NCBI GenBank assembly: GCA_035294145.1
Contig: DATGLL010000099.1
Span: 26,317 to 90,316 of the forward strand
Source of the DNA: CADDZO01 sp035294145
GTDB taxonomy: Bacteria; Chloroflexota; Dormibacteria; Dormibacterales; Dormibacteraceae
Length of the DNA stretch: 64,000 nt
Direction: 5' to 3'
Part shown: piece by piece, positions 34,620-42,665 of the stretch
Numbering within the stretch: the first letter of the stretch is position 1
Layout: each line of letters starts with the position of its first letter
Notes under the pieces: model-generated
The model's database searches: none
The model's input: the letters and a program-made list of their open reading frames with translations, nothing else
What the model was told of the DNA's origin: nothing
Made by a program: the position numbers and the translations under genes

Positions 34620-35453
34620 TCACCCGGCCGTCGGTCGCGGCTCCTGCGGGGGGGCGGTCGGTGGGCCTGCCAGCGCCTCTCGGTGGGCGTGGACCAACTG
34701 GTGCCAGCCGAAGCTGTGCTCGAGGCCCTGGCGCAGCCCCATGGCGTCCTCGGCGAAGTTCACGTTGCGCTTGGCGATGGCGAGCCCGAAGGCGGGCTTG
34801 GCCGCGATCCGCTCCGCGATCTCCATGGTCGCCGCCTCCAGCTCGGCTCGGGGGACGACCCGGTTGACCATGCCCAGCTCCCGGGCCCGGATGGCGTCGA
34901 CGCGCTCGCCCAGGAAGAGGAACTCCTTGGCCAAGCGAGGTGCCATCTGGAAGGGGTGCGCGAACCACTCCACCCCGCTCCCGCCCTGCCCGACCGAAGG
35001 ATCGGCAAAGAAAGCGTCCTCCGAGGCGATGATGAGGTCGCAGACCCAGGCCAGCGCCAGGCCGCCACCCACGCAGGCCCCGTGGACCATGGCGATGGTC
35101 GGCTTGGGCAGGTCGCGCCAACGCCGGCAGAGCTCGAGGTAGACCTCGGCCTCACGGTTCAGGCGACCCTCGATGGCGGGCTTGGCGACGTGGTCGGGCC
35201 ACATGGTGATCCGGGGGTAGGACACGTCCAGGTCCTGGCCGGGGCTGCCCATGTCGTGCCCGGCCGAGAAGCAGGGGCCGGCGCCGGCCAGGACGATCAC
35301 CCGCACCTCGTCGTCCATCGCGGCGCGATGGAAGGCGCCGTCCAGCGCGTAGAGCATGGCCGAGTTCTGGGCGTTGCGATAGCGCGGGCGGTTCAGCGTC
35401 ACCCAGGCCACCGCCCCTCGTCGCTCGTACAGCACCACGTCCTCGTCGAGCAT
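34620..35453 (-). CDS. Crotonase-family protein lacking both catalytic glutamates
   Basis: This 277-residue crotonase has VAWVTLNRPRYRNAQN, the oxyanion strand GPCFSAGHDMGSPG and VHGACVGGGLALAWVCD. Ala occupies the Glu144 position and Ser the Glu164 position (FADPSVGQGG). The 50-residue insert after HDMGSPGQ is longer than usual and resembles crotonases found in steroid or terpene catabolism clusters. The reaction is not predictable from the sequence. ATG 35453 follows GAGGAGGGG, and its promoter region contains the A+T-rich site at 35482. Confidence 0.82.
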   Translation of the reverse strand: MLDEDVVLYERRGAVAWVTLNRPRYRNAQNSAMLYALDGAFHRAAMDDEVRVIVLAGAGPCFSAGHDMGSPGQDLDVSYPRITMWPDHVAKPAIEGRLNREAEVYLELCRRWRDLPKPTIAMVHGACVGGGLALAWVCDLIIASEDAFFADPSVGQGGSGVEWFAHPFQMAPRLAKEFLFLGERVDAIRARELGMVNRVVPRAELEAATMEIAERIAAKPAFGLAIAKRNVNFAEDAMGLRQGLEHSFGWHQLVHAHREALAGPPTAPPQEPRPTAG

Positions 35454-35481
35454 CGGTTGCCCCTCCTCCGTCCGTATCCTC

Positions 35482-35499
35482 TCATACCATATTACGATC
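35482..35499. promoter_or_regulatory. A+T-rich site upstream of the crotonase gene
   Basis: TCATACCATATTACGATC lies 29 bases before the crotonase start on the minus strand, in the short gap after the hydroxyacid-oxidase gene. On the transcribed strand it reads GTAATATGGTATGA, containing TATGGTAT as at 37465. It suggests a separate promoter or operator for the crotonase. Confidence 0.45.
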
Positions 35500-35513
35500 A
35501 GCTCGCCACCGCC

Positions 35514-36566
35514 TTAGTGCTCACGGCAGTGGCGGCGGTCGACGTGGGTCGGGCCCAGGTCGGCGACGCTGGCGACGCCCAGGAAGGCCATGGTCCTGGC
35601 GAGGTCCTCGATCAGCGAGCCGAGGAAGGCCGCCACCCCCTCGCGGCCGGAGACGGCGAGGGCCCAGAGCACCGGCCTGCCCACCCCCACCGCATCGGCG
35701 CCCAGGGCCAGGGCGATCGCGACCTCGGCCCCGGTCCGAACGCCGCCGTCGATCAGGAGCAGGGCGCGGCCCTCGACCGCCTCGGCCACCTCGGGCAGGA
35801 CCTCGATCGTGCCCAGGGCGTGGTCCAGCTGGCGGCCACCATGGTTGGACACCACCACCCCCTGGACCCCCACCTCGATCGCGATGCGGGCATCCTCGGC
35901 GGTCATGATGCCCTTGATGAGGAGGGGGAGGGGGCAGATCGAGCGCAGCCACTCGACGTCGGCCCAGGTCGCGGGGCGGGCGAAGTAGGCGGGGTTGGCG
36001 AAGCCCTCCTGGGTCGGCCCGGCGGTCGGGGATGGGACCCCCCGCTGATGCCGCAGGTTCCGTCGACGTAGCGCCGGCACGGGAACGTCGACGGTGAGGC
36101 AGACGCCCAGATAGCCGAGGTCACGAGCCTGGGCGACGAGCTCGGCCATGAGGCCCCGGTCGGCCGGGTTGAGCTGGCAGATGCGTGCCGCGCCGGGCAG
36201 CTCCAGGCTGGGCACCGAGCCCGCCGAGACCATGTAGGCGAGGCCGGCGTCGGCGGCCCCGGCCGCGGCCTCGGCCACGCCTCGCGGGTGGGCGAGGAGG
36301 TGGGCCGGCCCGCCCATGGGGGAGACGAAGATGGGCGCGGCCAGCTGCGCCCCCAGCACCGTGGAGGTCGTGCTCGCCTGGTCGACGCCGGTCAAGACCC
36401 TCGGCCGTAGTCGGCAGCGCTCGAACCCGGATCGGTTGGCGGCCATGGTCAGCTCCTCGCCCGCCCCGCCGGCGATGTAGTCGTAGGCGGCGGGCGAGAG
36501 GCGGAGGCGGGCCATCTCCTCGAGCTCGCCCGCGGAGCGCCAGGCCTCGGGGGTGACGTCGGACAT
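35514..36566 (-). CDS. FMN-dependent alpha-hydroxy acid oxidase/dehydrogenase
   Basis: This 350-residue FMN enzyme has canonical residues: the active-site base in SNHGGRQLDHA (His and the substrate-binding Arg), DGGVRTGAEVAIALALGA for the FMN phosphate, and YIAGGAGEE near the N terminus. It would oxidise an L-2-hydroxy acid to the 2-keto acid with O2 or another acceptor. Compared with the paralogue at 14881 it keeps the arginine and lacks the SHOCT tail. ATG 36566 follows GGAGCTC. It is followed by a crotonase on the same strand. Confidence 0.85.
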   Translation of the reverse strand: MSDVTPEAWRSAGELEEMARLRLSPAAYDYIAGGAGEELTMAANRSGFERCRLRPRVLTGVDQASTTSTVLGAQLAAPIFVSPMGGPAHLLAHPRGVAEAAAGAADAGLAYMVSAGSVPSLELPGAARICQLNPADRGLMAELVAQARDLGYLGVCLTVDVPVPALRRRNLRHQRGVPSPTAGPTQEGFANPAYFARPATWADVEWLRSICPLPLLIKGIMTAEDARIAIEVGVQGVVVSNHGGRQLDHALGTIEVLPEVAEAVEGRALLLIDGGVRTGAEVAIALALGADAVGVGRPVLWALAVSGREGVAAFLGSLIEDLARTMAFLGVASVADLGPTHVDRRHCREH

Positions 36567-37465
36567 GACGGAGCTCCTTGTTCAGCTTCAGCCTGCGGGG
36601 GCATGCGGGGGACGACGTCCCAGGGTGAGGGGGCCGAGACGCGGCCGGGGGCTCGCGGGTCCGCGCCCTGCCCGCCGGATGATGGGGGGCCCGTTCGGCT
36701 CCCAGCCGGAGGCGATGCGGAGCGGCGGCTGTCCCCATGCGCGCGGTCGGGGGGACCCGGGTCGATGGGGTCGGTCCCGCCGTCCCCGGGGCCGACCCCC
36801 GGAGGGGGGCGGGCCATCGGCGAGCGGTCGCGCCCGCCAGCCACCGATGGACCTGGGCCCCCCACGATCGAGGTCGCCGGCTGCGACGGGGCGGGACGCC
36901 ACCCTGTGGGCGCTCAGCCATGCCGGGGCGTCCCGCGCGACCCGGCGCGCCCGGGACGCCGCTCGAAGGGCCCGTTGGCGATCAGGCCCACCGGCCGGCC
37001 AGTCGACCCTCGAGGGGGGTGGAGGACGCCGGTTGCGGTGAGGGGGAGGGACCGACCCCGATCTTCGTCGCCGGCCCGTGGACGGGAGGCCACGACCCAC
37101 CGGTCGCCGGGGACGGTGACCGGGAGGGGGCGGGCTCGTGGCCCCCGTGCGGGCTCGGGGCAGGCAAGGGGCCGTCGGGGATGGCATGGCCGAGCTGCGC
37201 TCCGGGAGGGTGGGGCGCCTCCGCCCCGGGTCGGTCCCCCTGGCCCCGCCCGGAAAGGGTCGCTCGGCCTGGGGCCTTGGAGCTGGGCTGGGGGGCCGTG
37301 GGCGCGGAGGCCGGTCCACGACCTGCCCACCTGCGCCTGAGAGGGCTGAGGCATGCGGCCCGCAGGCGATGGGGCCCGGGTAGGCCCTGCCCTGGCCATC
37401 GCCAGCGCCCCCCGGTCCCCTCATCGGCGTCAAGGCCGGGCCTCCAGGCGACCCATGCAATCATA
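36567..37465. other. Very G+C-rich divergent spacer, no gene seen
   Basis: About 900 bases between the hydroxyacid oxidase (minus) and the second amidohydrolase (plus). Long open frames exist in several frames on both strands, but they are made mainly of Gly, Pro, Arg and Ala and show no family pattern. I regard them as by-products of base composition. The A+T-rich site at its right end is described separately. Confidence 0.45.
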
Positions 37466-37481
37466 TGGTATTATCATACCA
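37466..37481. promoter_or_regulatory. Perfect palindrome TGGTAT-N4-ATACCA
   Basis: A perfect 6-bp inverted repeat with a 4-base centre (TATC) lies 74 bases before the amidohydrolase start at 37555. The symmetric structure and size fit a dimeric GntR- or TetR-type operator. It is the best-formed member of the GGTATTAT/ATACC motif set in the window. Confidence 0.62.
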
Positions 37482-37554
37482 GCGGATGCTGCTTGAGACG
37501 ACCCCGGCGATTCCGCTGACGGGACGTCATTGCGACATGGGAGGTGAGCCGTCA

Positions 37555-38685
37555 ATGGCACGCTCGGAACGCGCGGTTCGAGCGGGAGGTGCGGATGGCG
37601 TCTCCTCTCGGATGCTGATCGTCGACACCGACGTGCACGAGTACTTCAAGGGCTTCGAGGCGCTCCTGCCCTACCTTGCGCCCGCTTGGCGCCGCCCGAT
37701 CAGCGAGTGGGGGTTCAGCCGGATCGACGTTGGCTTCCCCTACACCAGCGGCCTGGTCCGGTGGACCTGGGAGACGCGCCGGGAGTGGCGTCCCCGAGAC
37801 TATGGGGACCTTGGGTCGGACCTCGAGGTGATGAGCCGCAACCTCTTCGATGAGCTGGGGATCACGGTCGCGATCACCAACAACCTGCAGGTCCAGGTGT
37901 CCTTCATGCGTGGCTCGCATGAGTTCGGGATCGCCCTCGCCTCTGCCTACAACGACCAGTTGATCGAGCGCTGGCTGGACCGAGAGCCGCGCCTGCGGGG
38001 CTCGATCGTCATCAGCCTCGACGATCCCGCTCGGGCGGCCCGGGAGATCGATCGGGTCGGCCCTCACCCGCAGATCGTCCAGGTCGCGCTGCCCACCGTG
38101 GTCGATCAGGAGCTGGGGGATCCCCGCTACCGGCCGATCTGGGAGGCCATGCTCCGCCAGCGCCTGGTCCTCGGCTTGCACCACGGGTACGGCACTCGGA
38201 CCGTTCTCGGCTACCCCCGCCAGCACATCGAGTGGAAGGCGCTGGCTCCCTCCCAGGCCATGATGTCCCAGCTCGCGAGCCTGATCTTCAACGGGGTGTT
38301 CGACGCCTATCCCGAGTTCAAGGTGGTCGCCATGGAGGCGGGGTTCACCTGGCTGCCCTACTTCATGAGCCGTCTCGACCAGCAGTACGTCTCGCTCCGC
38401 GACCAGGTCCCCTGGGTGAGGCGGAAGCCCAGCGATCACCTGCGGGAGCACGTGCTGCTCACCACGCAGCCCATGGAGTTCCTCACCGCCCGGCAGTTCA
38501 TGAACCTGATCGACGAGATCGGGAGCGACGGCATGATCGCGTTCTCGAGCGACTACCCTCACTACGACGCGGACATGGTGAGCGAGGCCCTCCCGCACGG
38601 GGTCCCGGAGAGCACCCGGGCCAAGGTCATGGGGCTGAACGCGGTCCGCGTGTACCCGAAGCTCGGGGTCGAGGTCGCGTCATGA
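37555..38685 (+). CDS. Amidohydrolase-2 family protein, second copy
   Basis: The protein (376 residues) is a paralogue of the one at 12515. It shares the metal motif IVDTDVHEYF, YNDQLIERWL, EIDRVGPHPQIVQV, NGVFDAYPEFKVVAMEAGFTWLP and the metal-site FSSDYPHYDAD. The reaction is probably hydrolysis or decarboxylation of a small acid. ATG 37555 has GGAGGTGA 6 bases upstream, and a longer open frame to 37465 would run into the palindrome and is rejected. The next gene, encoding a Rieske fusion protein, overlaps its stop by 4 bases. Confidence 0.83.
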   Translation: MARSERAVRAGGADGVSSRMLIVDTDVHEYFKGFEALLPYLAPAWRRPISEWGFSRIDVGFPYTSGLVRWTWETRREWRPRDYGDLGSDLEVMSRNLFDELGITVAITNNLQVQVSFMRGSHEFGIALASAYNDQLIERWLDREPRLRGSIVISLDDPARAAREIDRVGPHPQIVQVALPTVVDQELGDPRYRPIWEAMLRQRLVLGLHHGYGTRTVLGYPRQHIEWKALAPSQAMMSQLASLIFNGVFDAYPEFKVVAMEAGFTWLPYFMSRLDQQYVSLRDQVPWVRRKPSDHLREHVLLTTQPMEFLTARQFMNLIDEIGSDGMIAFSSDYPHYDADMVSEALPHGVPESTRAKVMGLNAVRVYPKLGVEVAS

Positions 38686-39914
38686 GGCACGAGCTCTTCG
38701 GCGCCGAGGAGCTCCGCCCGGGGCAGATGCGAGAGGTCCAGGTGGATGGGGTGTCGATCGTGGTGGTGCGCAAGGCCGACGGCACCTACCGAGCCCTCCG
38801 AAACCGATGCTCCCACCAGGGAGGTCCCCTCTCGGGGGGGCGGCTCGAGCCGATGCAGGAGGGAGACCGGGTCGGGGACTACCGCCCTTCTCCCGAGCGT
38901 GAGGTGCTCCGTTGCCCCTGGCACCACTACGAGTTCGACGTCGACACCGGGCTGTCTCCGGCCGACCCCGAGCGCGTCCGGGTCCGCACCTACGAGGTGA
39001 CGGTCGCGGATGGTCGGGTCTTCCTGGAGAGGAGGGGTGGCCGCGAGCGGCCCGGGGGTGGTCGAGGCCGCGCCGGTGGGCCCGAGACGGGGTCGCCGCC
39101 GGCCGCCCAGGATCCTCCCCACGTCACCCTGCCGCGTGAGGTCCTGCCCGGGCTGCACTGGCTTGGCTCGTGCCTGGAGATCCTGCCGAGGATCCAGCAG
39201 GCATACCTCAAGGACGCCGGCCAGGAGATCCTCCATGCCCATCAGTCGTTCTTCCTGATCGTGGGCTCCCGGGCCACCGCGATCGTCGACACCGGCCAGC
39301 CCCAGCACTGGCCGGTGCTGGAGCGACAGCTGACCCAGGTGCTAGGCGACCGGCCGTTGGACTACATCCTGCCGACCCATCCCGAGTACGTGCACTTTGG
39401 GCTCCTCCCCTATTGGCTGCAGAGGTACCCGCGGGCCCGCGTCGTGGGCGACCTCCGCAACTTCCACCTCTTCTACCCCGAGCTGACGGACCGGTTCGAG
39501 TTCCGCCGCCCGGGCGACGTGCTCGACCTGGGTGACCGGGCCTTGCTGATCGTGGAGGCCATCATCCATGACCTGCCCAACTCGCTCTGGGCTTACGACA
39601 CGGGCAGCCAGACGCTGTTCAGCTCGGATGCCTTCGCTTACTCCCACGCCCACAACGCCGGCGAGTGCGCCCTGACGTCGGTCGAGCTGCCGGCCAGGCT
39701 TGACGACGTGGCCATGACCATCAGCTCCGCCCTCCACTGGGCCCGCTACGTCGACGACATCGACGCCATCTTCGAGCGGATCCGGGCCTTCGCCCGGGAG
39801 CATCCGATCAGGGCCATCGCCCCCGCCCACGGCTCGTTTGTTCTCGATCCGGAGGTGATGATGGAGCTGTTGCCCCGAGGCTTCAAGGAGGTGCGCGTTC
39901 GTGCCAGAGGCTGA
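38682..39914 (+). CDS. Rieske domain fused to a metallo-beta-lactamase (ODP-like) domain
   Basis: In this 410-residue protein, residues 1-115 are a Rieske domain with C43/H45 (NRCSHQGGP) and C78/H81 (LRCPWHHYEFD). A Gly/Pro-rich linker covers about 116-148. Residues 150-405 form an MBL fold of the kind seen in flavodiiron proteins: THPEYVHFG (H233, E235, H238), H297 (IIHDLPNS), D316 (SSDAF) and H383 (PAHG). The HxExD motif has Val in place of Asp, and the other metal ligands are present. No flavodoxin domain follows. The fusion could pass electrons from the [2Fe-2S] cluster to a diiron site for O2 or substrate reduction. Confidence 0.8.
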   Translation: MRHELFGAEELRPGQMREVQVDGVSIVVVRKADGTYRALRNRCSHQGGPLSGGRLEPMQEGDRVGDYRPSPEREVLRCPWHHYEFDVDTGLSPADPERVRVRTYEVTVADGRVFLERRGGRERPGGGRGRAGGPETGSPPAAQDPPHVTLPREVLPGLHWLGSCLEILPRIQQAYLKDAGQEILHAHQSFFLIVGSRATAIVDTGQPQHWPVLERQLTQVLGDRPLDYILPTHPEYVHFGLLPYWLQRYPRARVVGDLRNFHLFYPELTDRFEFRRPGDVLDLGDRALLIVEAIIHDLPNSLWAYDTGSQTLFSSDAFAYSHAHNAGECALTSVELPARLDDVAMTISSALHWARYVDDIDAIFERIRAFAREHPIRAIAPAHGSFVLDPEVMMELLPRGFKEVRVRARG

Positions 39915-40716
39915 GCTGGGCAGGATCGCCGAGTTAGCGGATGGCGTCTTCGCGCTCAGCTGCCTGGTCGACCTCCGACAGCCGGTGAGCTGGGTGGCGC
40001 CCGGCACCTCCGGTTTCGACCCGTCCACCTGCTACCTGATCATCGACGGGGACGAGGCCCACCTCATCGACACCGGGCTGCGGGCTTGCGGGCCGACCCT
40101 GATCCGCCAGCTCTCGTCCCTGGTGCCTCCCTCGATGCCTCTCCACGTCGCCTTGACCCGGGTCGAGCCCGATTGCCTCGGGAACCTGGACCTCATCGCC
40201 GAGCGCATGTGCTTGGTGCGCATCTCGAGCCAGTCCAACGTGATCCCGCTGGATTACCTGGGGCCGATCTCGGGCCGCTACCCTGGGGTCGCCATCAACA
40301 ACGGCCTTCACCCCGAAGACCGCATCACCTTTGGGGCCGGCCGACGGTTGCTCGTGGTCAACCCGGCGGTGCGTACGCTGCCCACGCTCTGGTATCACGA
40401 CGAGGCATCGGGCGTTCTCTTCACCTCCGACTTCTTCGGCCATGTCCACGTGGCCGAGGCGGAGGCATGGACCCCCACCGGCGAGGCCGCCGTCGACCAC
40501 GTCCGTGCCCATCTTCTGGCCAAGTTCGACTGGTTGAAGGTCGCCGACACCTCGCCGCTGGTGGACTGCCTGGACGCGATCTTCTCCCGGCTCGACGTGC
40601 GGGCGATCGCTCCCGGGCATGGCCTGTGGACGATGGGGCCGGCCCAGGTCCGCCGCTGCTACGAGGTCACCAGGTCCGCGCTCCTGACGGTTGGCCGCGG
40701 CGGGGTCGGCCCGTGA
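39901..40716 (+). CDS. MBL-fold (ODP-like) protein with degenerate metal site
   Basis: This 271-residue MBL-fold protein is related to the preceding one and overlaps it by 14 bases (GTG start). At the first metal motif it reads TRVEPDCLGN, with Arg and Cys replacing the first and last His of HxExDH, although E89 and D91 remain. D177 (FTSDFFG) and H240 (APGHG) are kept. The loop that usually supplies another His reads NPAVRTLPTLW. It may bind a single metal or none and could be a structural partner of the Rieske-MBL fusion protein. Confidence 0.77.
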   Translation: MPEAELGRIAELADGVFALSCLVDLRQPVSWVAPGTSGFDPSTCYLIIDGDEAHLIDTGLRACGPTLIRQLSSLVPPSMPLHVALTRVEPDCLGNLDLIAERMCLVRISSQSNVIPLDYLGPISGRYPGVAINNGLHPEDRITFGAGRRLLVVNPAVRTLPTLWYHDEASGVLFTSDFFGHVHVAEAEAWTPTGEAAVDHVRAHLLAKFDWLKVADTSPLVDCLDAIFSRLDVRAIAPGHGLWTMGPAQVRRCYEVTRSALLTVGRGGVGP

Positions 40717-40847
40717 CCCCGCGGCCCCTCGCCTCCGGCCGGTCGGCGCCCCCCGGTCGGAGGTCGCGGCGTCACCGGCCCCTTCCGGCGAGCTGGGGGC
40801 CGACGGTCGGCCTCAGCGCGACGTTATCCGCTGGGCGACATCGCCAG

Positions 40848-40890
40848 CCATATTATTATCGTGAGCAGGGATGATAACATAGTATTATGC
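40848..40890. promoter_or_regulatory. A+T-rich double site at the GntR gene start
   Basis: CCATATTATTATC (40848-40860) and GATGATAACATAGTATTATGC (from 40870) form an interrupted inverted arrangement: TTATC, 12 bases, GATAA. The second half overlaps the ATG at 40887. Both share TATTAT with other sites in the window. The position suggests autoregulation of the GntR gene. Confidence 0.55.
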
Positions 40891-41675
40891 TTTCGAGGAC
40901 ACCGCAGACTCCTGTGCCTGGGCGTTCCAAGGACGACGGCGACGCTATCACGGGGGGGCGGACTCGACGGGTCAGCATCGTCGCTGCGCCGCTCCGCAAA
41001 CAGGTCGTCGAGCTGCTTCGTGAGGCGATCGTTTCCTCTGAGTTCAAGCCTGGCCAACGCCTCGTCGAGCGCGACCTCTGCGCGCGTTTCGACGTCAGTC
41101 GAACGGTGATCCGGGAAGCGCTCCGTCATCTAGAGGCGGAGGGCCTGGTCGAGGTGGTGGCCAACCGTGGGCCGATCGTCTCCATCCTCTCTTACGACGA
41201 GGTCAGGGCGATGTACGAGGTGCGGGAGGCGCTGGAGTCGCTGGCCGCCCGCTATTGCGCGGTTCGGGCCACCCCCGCCCAGAAGTCGCAGCTGGCAGAT
41301 GCCGTGGCCGCGTTCGAGGAGGCCTGCGCCAGGGGCTCCCTGGCCGACGAGCTGCAGGCCAAGGACGAGTTCTACAGGATCCTCTGCGAGGGCGCCAAGA
41401 ACCCCGTCGTCGCCTCCATGCTCCGGACCATCCAGACCCGGGTCCAGATGCTCCGCAGCCTCTCGCTGGGCGCCCCCGGCCGGCCCCAGAGATCGTTGGC
41501 GGAGCTCAAGCTCATCCTTGAGGCGATCGAGGAGGGGGACGGCGAGAGGGCGGCCGAGCGCGCCGCAACGCACGTGCGGAACGCCGGATCCACCGCCCTT
41601 GAGCGGCTGGCAGAGCTCGAAGGGCGGGCTCCCGAGCGGCTGGCCAGTGATGGGCACGGCGCCCGCGCCCGGTGA
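40887..41675 (+). CDS. GntR-family regulator, FCD/FadR subfamily
   Basis: This 262-residue regulator has an N-terminal winged helix (about residues 36-97; LREAIVSSEFKPGQRLVERDL, VSRTVIREALRHLEAEGLVEVV) and a C-terminal FCD ligand-binding domain (about 105-235; MYEVREALESLAARYCA). FCD regulators bind short A+T-rich palindromes and respond to small carboxylates. It heads the plus-strand run 40887-47625 and is the only GntR protein in the window. This makes it a candidate for reading the recurring GGTATTAT-type sites. The ATG overlaps one of them; GTG 40914 is an alternative start. Confidence 0.85.
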   Translation: MLSRTPQTPVPGRSKDDGDAITGGRTRRVSIVAAPLRKQVVELLREAIVSSEFKPGQRLVERDLCARFDVSRTVIREALRHLEAEGLVEVVANRGPIVSILSYDEVRAMYEVREALESLAARYCAVRATPAQKSQLADAVAAFEEACARGSLADELQAKDEFYRILCEGAKNPVVASMLRTIQTRVQMLRSLSLGAPGRPQRSLAELKLILEAIEEGDGERAAERAATHVRNAGSTALERLAELEGRAPERLASDGHGARAR

Positions 41676-41944
41676 CGTCGTGGGTGCGGGCGCGATGGAG
41701 GCCCTGAGCGACCTTGCGCCCGCCATCGCCCTACGGGCGTTTCGCGCGGAGCCCTCGTCCTCCCGCCGGGCCAGGGACGTGACCCTCGCGACGAGTCCCG
41801 CTCGGGAAGGGGGGCATGGTGGCTCCTCCCGTCGAGGCCTGCCTCGCGCTCCGGCGGGAGGCGGGGAGCCTCCTGCCGGTGGATGCAGTCGGACACGGAT
41901 CGCCGTTCGCCGACGGCGGGCCGCACACATAGGGTGGTGAGAGG

Positions 41945-42433
41945 ATGCCGGATCAGCCTCCTGCGTCGATCCCCTCTGGAGACGGTCGGTCAGCAACGGG
42001 GGAGGCACAGGCGACAAGTCCCCAGCAGGCCTACATAGATGAGATGGTCCGCAAGCGGGGCTACGTGCTCGACTACCACAAGTACATGGCCAACGCCGAC
42101 TACCCGGTCTTGATGGCAACCAACAACCTGGTGGAGTCGGTCTACCTGAAGCCCCGGCTGCTGGACCGGCGTACCAAGGAGCTCCTGTTCATCGTGAGCC
42201 TGACCGTGATGCGGGCGGCCAAGTCGCACATCGTCAGCCACATCAAGGTGGCGATGGAGCTGGGGATGACGCCGGCCGAGATCCTGGAGGCGATCGAGAT
42301 CGCCATCCCCGAGGCCGGCGTGGTCGCCTTCCAGGGGGGCCTCGAGGCCTGGTGCGAGGCGGTCCAGGCGGTGCCCCTGGAGCCGAGCGTGGACCACGTC
42401 GTCGCCACCGACCCCCCCGGTGAGGTGAGCTAG
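41945..42433 (+). CDS. Carboxymuconolactone decarboxylase-like protein
   Basis: This 162-residue all-helical CMD/AhpD-fold protein has LDRRTKELLFIVSLTVMRAAKSHIVSHIKVAMELGMTPAEILEAIEIA at residues 70-118. The redox CxxC of AhpD is absent (Ala and His at those positions) and only the later His is kept, as in decarboxylase-type (PcaC-like) members. It may be a lactone decarboxylase or an accessory protein. ATG 41945 follows GGTGAGAGG. The 269 bases before it hold no gene. Confidence 0.8.
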   Translation: MPDQPPASIPSGDGRSATGEAQATSPQQAYIDEMVRKRGYVLDYHKYMANADYPVLMATNNLVESVYLKPRLLDRRTKELLFIVSLTVMRAAKSHIVSHIKVAMELGMTPAEILEAIEIAIPEAGVVAFQGGLEAWCEAVQAVPLEPSVDHVVATDPPGEVS

Positions 42434-42665
42434 GGGCTCGGCGGTCGGATGCGGCGGTCGGCTCCGGAAGCTTGGGCCACGGTCGTGGCCCTCCCGAGGG
42501 GGGACGGGCGTGCGTCCCCGACCGCCGGCTCGCCTCTGGGGGCTGCCTTCAGTTGGCGGCGACCACCGAGAGGCCGAAATCGACCTTCCTGGTGCCGCCG
42601 GACGCCGGGGCGGAGGTGGCTGGTCCTGCGGCCGAGGGCGCGGCCCCGATCGGGGGACGGCGCCG

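Noticed and set aside
36588..37460. Long Pro/Arg/Gly-rich frames on both strands of the 0.9-kb spacer
   Set aside because: No ribosome site with a sensible start, no family pattern, and almost only Gly, Pro, Arg and Ala. They are explained by base composition.
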